DNA of 64,000 nucleotides from Salinispira pacifica. Its GTDB lineage: Bacteria > Spirochaetota > Spirochaetia > DSM-27196 > Salinispiraceae. Position 1 is the stretch's first letter. Every line of letters begins with the position of its first letter. Both the position numbers and the translations under genes were made by a program. The DNA lies in the NCBI RefSeq assembly GCF_000507245.1, contig NC_023035.1, positions 2,085,501 to 2,149,500 on the forward strand. The letters are read 5' to 3'. The notes under the pieces were generated by a model, which worked only from the letters and a program-made list of their open reading frames with translations, had not been told where the DNA came from and did no database searches. Positions 59,724 to 64,000 of the stretch are shown piece after piece.

Positions 59724-61521
59724 TTCAGACATCGTATACACCCTCGTCGGGCTCCCCCTGCTTGGCTCAGCCCTTGCGCTCTTCTCCAAAGCGTTCTTTA
59801 AAGGGGCAAAGAACCGAATTCTGGAATACAGCGCTGCGTTTATCGGTCTTGCGCTGCCCTGGATTATGCTGATATATACCCTGCCGGATATTTTCAACGG
59901 AGGCGTCTACAGCGGAATCATCGGCGGCTGGAGCCCCCAGGTGGGCATACAGTTCCGTTTCGACGGTCTTGCATGGCTGGTGAACCTCATGGGTTTTACG
60001 GTTGCCGGAAGCGCATGGATTTACAGCCTGGGGAAAGGTCCCCGGGGGGCGGGGTTCACTTCCGTCTTTCTCATCCAGACCGCAGCCCTCGCCGCCACAT
60101 CCATGACCGCGGATATCTTTAACCTGTTCGTGTGTCTGGAGGTGATGGGTATCGCATCCTATGTGCTGGTTGCATCCAGTGAGAAACCCGGTGCCATGCT
60201 TGCTTCGTTTTCCTACCTGATGGTCAGCGCAACAGCCATGGTGTTTTTCCTCATCGGGATCTTCGGTCTCTACCGTCTTACCGGAAGTCTGGGCTATGAG
60301 AGCATCGCCGCCTCCCTGGCCGCCGTTCCGGATCACGGAGGAATTGGGGCAATCGTGTCGGTGAGCCTCATCGTGGGAGCGGTGGCTATTCGTGTGGCGA
60401 TTATGCCGGTATACGGCTGGCTGCCCGACGCCCATGCTCTGGCTCCCCACAGTATATCGGCGGTTCTCTCAGGTGTTCTGATCAAAACTCCCCTGTTCGC
60501 CCTCTCAAGGGTCATTTTGCTGATCCCCGCCGGGGCCCGGGCAGCAGAACTGATGGGCTATGCCGGTGCTCTCACCGCCCTGGTTGCGGTGATTATCGCC
60601 CTTTCCCAAAGCGATGTAAAGCGGCTGCTGGCCTACCACAGTGTAAGCCAAATCGGCTATGTGGTCGCCGCCTGGGGCGCAGCCCTGCATGCCGGTCCCG
60701 CCAGCCCCCAGGGGGCAGCCCTGATGACTGCGGCCTTTCTCCACGCCCTGTTTCATGCGCTGTTCAAGGGTCTTCTGTTCCTCACCGTGGGAAACCTCAG
60801 CGATGCCGCCGGTGAACGCAACGTGTACCGTCTCAAGGGGGGGGCATCCATTCTCCGGCGTGCCGGCGAACGCATCCCCGTTACGCTCATTGCCTTCATG
60901 TCCGCTGCACTTGCCATTACCGCAATTCCCCCCATGAACGGCTACGCCAGTAAAACGGCCCTTTCCTATGCACTGAAAGGCAGCTGGGAATACACGCTAT
61001 TGTTTGCCGCAGGGATCGGGACGGTGGCTTCATTCATAAAACTGGGAAGAAGCTTCTTCGGGAAAGCTTCCGGTGTTCCCTCTGGTATTCCTGGGGATAT
61101 TCCTTCCGTTGCTCCTTCCGGCGCACGTGCCGTCACCCCGGCCTCAAACCACAACGGCTCGGGGACCTCAGGTATCGCCGAAGCGGTAAGTCATGTGGTT
61201 CTCACTGCTGCGGTTATTTCAACGGGTGTTTTCGGCCCCGGTATGTACCGCTTCGTTCTCACCATGTTCTCCTCCGGAGCCGCAGCGGATTCAGGATACT
61301 CTCCGACGCGTGTCCCTGATCTGAATCTTTACAGTTGGAGTGCACTCCAAAACATGCTGATAATCCTGGCTTCAGGAATCGCCGTGTACCTTCTCAGCCA
61401 AACGACCATGGGGAAGCTCATATTGAAAAGAATACGTGAGCGGCAAAGGGGTTTTCACGGTCTGTTGACCTCCTTTACGCTGGGCACCCTGGCCCTGGCC
61501 GCATGGATGTACCTCGCATGA
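59710..61521 (+). CDS. mrpD: Antiporter subunit D (MrpD/MbhH/NuoN-like)
   Basis: About 603 residues, fourteen or so membrane helices. Proton-translocating core with VCLEVMGIASYVL (glutamate), YGWLPDAHALAPHSISAVLSGVLIKT and LLAYHSVSQIGYVV, then HALFHALFKGLLFL. It is the only antiporter-like large subunit in this operon. Residues about 455-490 are a Pro/Gly-rich loop (SGVPSGIPGDIPSVAPSG) between helices. Start at 59710 (ATG) or 59707. Its end overlaps the next kinase frame by four bases (ATGA). Confidence 0.93.
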   Translation: MSTINSDIVYTLVGLPLLGSALALFSKAFFKGAKNRILEYSAAFIGLALPWIMLIYTLPDIFNGGVYSGIIGGWSPQVGIQFRFDGLAWLVNLMGFTVAGSAWIYSLGKGPRGAGFTSVFLIQTAALAATSMTADIFNLFVCLEVMGIASYVLVASSEKPGAMLASFSYLMVSATAMVFFLIGIFGLYRLTGSLGYESIAASLAAVPDHGGIGAIVSVSLIVGAVAIRVAIMPVYGWLPDAHALAPHSISAVLSGVLIKTPLFALSRVILLIPAGARAAELMGYAGALTALVAVIIALSQSDVKRLLAYHSVSQIGYVVAAWGAALHAGPASPQGAALMTAAFLHALFHALFKGLLFLTVGNLSDAAGERNVYRLKGGASILRRAGERIPVTLIAFMSAALAITAIPPMNGYASKTALSYALKGSWEYTLLFAAGIGTVASFIKLGRSFFGKASGVPSGIPGDIPSVAPSGARAVTPASNHNGSGTSGIAEAVSHVVLTAAVISTGVFGPGMYRFVLTMFSSGAAADSGYSPTRVPDLNLYSWSALQNMLIILASGIAVYLLSQTTMGKLILKRIRERQRGFHGLLTSFTLGTLALAAWMYLA

Positions 61522-63536
61522 ACAGGTCGGGTGTTTTCCCCGGATCCAGAAAAATGCACTATACTGGGGACGGAATGAATCATCCTCGAATGGTACACGG
61601 AGAAATGCAAAGGAAACTCTCCAGAGATGGAACTCATTGGCCATCACCCGTTCGCATGGTCTTAACCTCTCTCATCTCCGCTCTCCTGTGCCTATTGCTC
61701 TCCCCCTATGGATTGAGTTTCAACATGGACAGCATCAGCGTTGACATTCCCTGGTCAATGGTTTTTCCGCTGATAACTGCCTTGGCGTGGGGCTGGAAGG
61801 GAGGCCTGCTCAGTGCTGTGTTCGGGGCGGCCTGGTTCCCATTCCTCCTGTGGCCTGCCAACGGAAATACCAATATTCTCACATCACTGGGGCTTCTTGC
61901 ACTGTTTACCTTGAGCGGATATGCATACCGGAATGTGAGCTTCCCGAAAAGAGATAAATCCGGATATATCAGACTGGCCATAACCGTTATTCCGCTGCTC
62001 TTAATCATTGCAGGTCTCTACATCTGGCTGTTCCCTCCGCTGCTGGCTGCCAATCCGCCTTTTTGGGATACCGGCGCACGGGGTTACGATCTGGGAATGT
62101 CGCCTTCTATTCTTCGGAGCATTTCAGCCAAATACGTCGCCAACGGACTGTTTGCTGTCATCATTGCTGAAACTTCTCTTCAGATCGCTGCGGTAAGAAA
62201 AGTCTACGGACTTCCTATACACAGATATCATCGGGAAAACGCCATCATTCTTCCGGGGAGCATGTCAGTGGCCCTCCTGGTCTGGCTCGTGTTCTTTCTG
62301 CTTGATCATCTGCTGATTGCTCCCGGGTATGACGGTCCCCGGATGTATATAGACCTCTCACTTATGATTATGCTCAGCGCCGGTATCTGTGTGGGGCGGG
62401 TAATAATGTACAATAACCGCATCAGGATGGAAGCTGAGGAGTCACGTAACCGTTTTCTGGCCAATATGAGTCATGAACTTCGAACACCTCTTAACGGCAT
62501 AACCGGTATGATTGATCTTCTTGACCGCAGCTTACGTGAGAAGGAGCCGAAACATCTCATTGCCCTCGCCCGGCGTTCCACCAACCATCTCAGCAATATG
62601 GTAGAGGATCTGCTCACCCTGTCCAGGATTCAGACCGGTAATTTCACCCTGAACCGGGAGGTTTTTGATCTGGATGCCCTGCTGAAAGAGCTTGCAGATA
62701 TTCAGCGTAATGATGCGCTCAAGGCGGGCATGGACCTGAACTACCGCAGGAATGTGGACTCCGCATATATCGATTCCGATCCCCAGAGAATCACCCAGAT
62801 TATTCTCAATCTTGTATCCAATGCCATTAAATATGCAGGAAGGGGTGAAATTCGTATCAGCCTGAATATTTCAGACGATATTTCAATTCGGGTATCGGAT
62901 CAGGGAGAAGGGATCCCGTCGGATCAGCTGGAACTTGCATTTCAGCCGTTCACACAGCTGGAGAATCCTTTTTCCAAATCCCACGGAGGAATGGGTGCGG
63001 GATTGAGCATATCAAGGTCCCTTGCGGAACTGCTGGACGGGAGCCTGCATGCAGAGTCCCGGCTTGGAAAGGGATCCACCTTCACCCTGAGCCTTCCCCT
63101 CTCCGTGCTGAAACCGAAGACTGAAAGGGATGCTTCCCCGCCGCCTGCAGAAATACAGGAGCGGGGATGCAGGGAACTGTATGTTGTGGTGGTGGATGAT
63201 GACTTCATCAACCGTCTGTACATGAAAAACACTCTTGTGGAGGGCGGATGCCGGGTGGAACAGGCGGTAAATGCCGAGCAGGCACTGAAGATTATTGAGA
63301 TGACCCCGCCGGATATGGTGCTCATGGATATCGGGCTGCCGGGAATGAGCGGAGAAGATGCAATCGAACTGATGCGAAAAGAAAAGCGCTATGCCGGCCT
63401 TCCTATAGTGGCAGTAACCGCCCATGCCCATGAGAAGGATGTCCGCCGTTTTATTCAGAAAGGCGCAGACAGCGTACTGGTGAAGCCTTATACAGCGGAC
63501 CAACTCCTGAAACTGGTGTATGAAGTGTGTACTTAG
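61518..63536 (+). CDS. Membrane-bound hybrid histidine kinase
   Basis: About 672 residues if the ATG at 61518 (overlapping mrpD) is used; a second ATG at 61575 with a purine-rich stretch (GGGGACGGA) is also plausible. The N-terminal region (about 45-310) is an eight-helix membrane sensor (SLISALLCLLLSPYGLSF ... MYIDLSLMIMLSAGICVGRVIMY). Then come HisKA with [15 protein letters not shown], HATPase_c (QRITQIILNLVSNAIKYA; GGMGAGLSISRSLA) and a C-terminal REC (VVVVDDDFINRLYM; VLMDIGLPGMSGED; VLVKPYTAD). Output must go to another protein. Its position directly after the ion-pump genes suggests it senses ions, osmolarity or membrane potential. Confidence 0.9.
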   Translation: MNRSGVFPGSRKMHYTGDGMNHPRMVHGEMQRKLSRDGTHWPSPVRMVLTSLISALLCLLLSPYGLSFNMDSISVDIPWSMVFPLITALAWGWKGGLLSAVFGAAWFPFLLWPANGNTNILTSLGLLALFTLSGYAYRNVSFPKRDKSGYIRLAITVIPLLLIIAGLYIWLFPPLLAANPPFWDTGARGYDLGMSPSILRSISAKYVANGLFAVIIAETSLQIAAVRKVYGLPIHRYHRENAIILPGSMSVALLVWLVFFLLDHLLIAPGYDGPRMYIDLSLMIMLSAGICVGRVIMYNNRIRMEAEESRNRFLANMSHELRTPLNGITGMIDLLDRSLREKEPKHLIALARRSTNHLSNMVEDLLTLSRIQTGNFTLNREVFDLDALLKELADIQRNDALKAGMDLNYRRNVDSAYIDSDPQRITQIILNLVSNAIKYAGRGEIRISLNISDDISIRVSDQGEGIPSDQLELAFQPFTQLENPFSKSHGGMGAGLSISRSLAELLDGSLHAESRLGKGSTFTLSLPLSVLKPKTERDASPPPAEIQERGCRELYVVVVDDDFINRLYMKNTLVEGGCRVEQAVNAEQALKIIEMTPPDMVLMDIGLPGMSGEDAIELMRKEKRYAGLPIVAVTAHAHEKDVRRFIQKGADSVLVKPYTADQLLKLVYEVCT

Positions 63537-64000
63537 CCTGCTATTTCCACAGGGATGCCGGCAGCTTCAAAATCAACATTCAGCTTCCGGATAAATTCCG
63601 GATCCGGGGCGGGGGTATCTTTCAGGGTATATCGTTTTCCCAGTTCAGCCCATTTGGCCTCCCCCATCTTGTGGAACGGGAGAAACTCAAACCGCTGCAG
63701 GTTGGGGATGGTAAGCAGCAGCTGTTTCAGAAACTCAAGATCCTCAGCTCCGTCGGTGAGGCCCGGGACAATTACATGGCGCACCCATAAATTCCTGTTC
63801 GTTTCAATGAGATAATCCAGGCTTTGCCGGATAACCGAAAGATTCACTCCGCACAGATCTTTATGAAGCTCGGGGTTGGCGGTTTTAATATCCAGCATCA
63901 CCAGGTCGGCTGCATCGAAGCAGGGAGAAATAACACTGAGACGGCCGTAACCCGATGTGTCCAGTGCGGTGTGAATCCCCTCATCCCGGGCCCTCAGCAG
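63533..64000 (-). CDS. pflA: Pyruvate formate-lyase activating enzyme (5' part outside window)
   Basis: The 155 C-terminal residues are visible and the frame is open to the window end. They start EGIHTALDTSGYGRL and contain DLVMLDIKTANPELHKDLCGVN, VRHVIVPGLTDGAEDLEFL, RFEFLPFHKMGEAKWAELGKRYTLKDTPAP. This is the family region of PflA, which uses radical SAM chemistry to install the glycyl radical of pyruvate formate-lyase. The iron-sulfur cysteines would lie upstream. It overlaps the kinase stop tail to tail by four bases. It supports a fermentative anaerobe. Confidence 0.93.
   Translation of the reverse strand: MLRARDEGIHTALDTSGYGRLSVISPCFDAADLVMLDIKTANPELHKDLCGVNLSVIRQSLDYLIETNRNLWVRHVIVPGLTDGAEDLEFLKQLLLTIPNLQRFEFLPFHKMGEAKWAELGKRYTLKDTPAPDPEFIRKLNVDFEAAGIPVEIAG

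Overview
The window (about 55% G+C) is gene-dense bacterial chromosome. Gene content suggests a free-living, fermentative, probably salt- or alkali-adapted anaerobe, most plausibly a spirochaete of the Spirochaeta/Salinispira type. Pointers are the [FeFe]-hydrogenase maturation genes hydG, hydE and hydF, a pyruvate formate-lyase activase, the LL-diaminopimelate aminotransferase route (dapL), an Mrp/Mbh-type ion-translocating module, large hybrid kinases and two chemoreceptors. The lineage is an inference from gene content. I see no rRNA, tRNA, CRISPR array, IS element or prophage.

Layout. (1) 1-7.0 kb, minus strand: housekeeping and metabolism (thymidine-kinase-like protein, methyltransferase, YqfO-like protein, M18 aminopeptidase, THUMP rRNA methyltransferase, Na+/Ca2+ exchanger, TetR repressor). 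(2) 7.2-16.2 kb: ABC-F ATPase, cardiolipin synthase, 2,4-dienoyl-CoA reductase, AlkC-like glycosylase, FetB-like permease, DapL. (3) 16.2-20.0 kb, minus: a two-component pair, a REC-STAS-like-REC regulator followed by a hybrid kinase, both starting at TTG. (4) 20.3-28.2 kb, plus: phosphohexomutase, a terminator, then the operon hydG - hydE - (TM1266-like/aspartase fusion) - hydF. (5) 28.3-40.5 kb, plus: a 12-gene catabolic-looking cluster. It holds a LIV-type ABC importer, two divergent KASIII-like enzymes, FabG, a CoA-transferase, a thiolase, an alpha/beta hydrolase and a regulator with two TetR DNA-binding domains. It opens with a good promoter, a 21-bp inverted repeat that could be the operator, and several intercistronic hairpins. 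(6) 40.6-53.2 kb: MutY, HAD phosphatase, TrpS, AI-2E-type transporter, hemolysin III, tyrosine phosphatase, chemoreceptor, NAD salvage (pncB-pncA), CysH, RsgA and an RNHCP protein. (7) 53.3-56.1 kb, minus: a covalent-FMN lipoprotein and a membrane-embedded chemoreceptor. (8) 56.3-63.5 kb, plus: PII-like protein, PtsN-like EIIA, then ion-translocation subunits in the order E-F-G-DUF4040-(MbhE/B)-C-D, and a hybrid kinase. (9) The 5' part of pflA on the minus strand reaches the window end.

Most interesting. The 28.3-40.5 kb cluster reads as one regulated pathway for importing and breaking down an unknown organic acid or ester; its two ketosynthase-like proteins lack the usual Cys-His-Asn triad. 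The hydrogenase-maturation operon has a HydG whose normally invariant C-terminal CX2CX22C cluster motif is CX2GX22C, and an aspartase fused to a TM1266-like regulator domain. The Mrp module follows the order of the ion-pumping half of archaeal Mbh, lacks a full MrpA, and is preceded by two signalling proteins. Two genes (the TetR repressor at 7.0 kb and dapL) appear to be leaderless.
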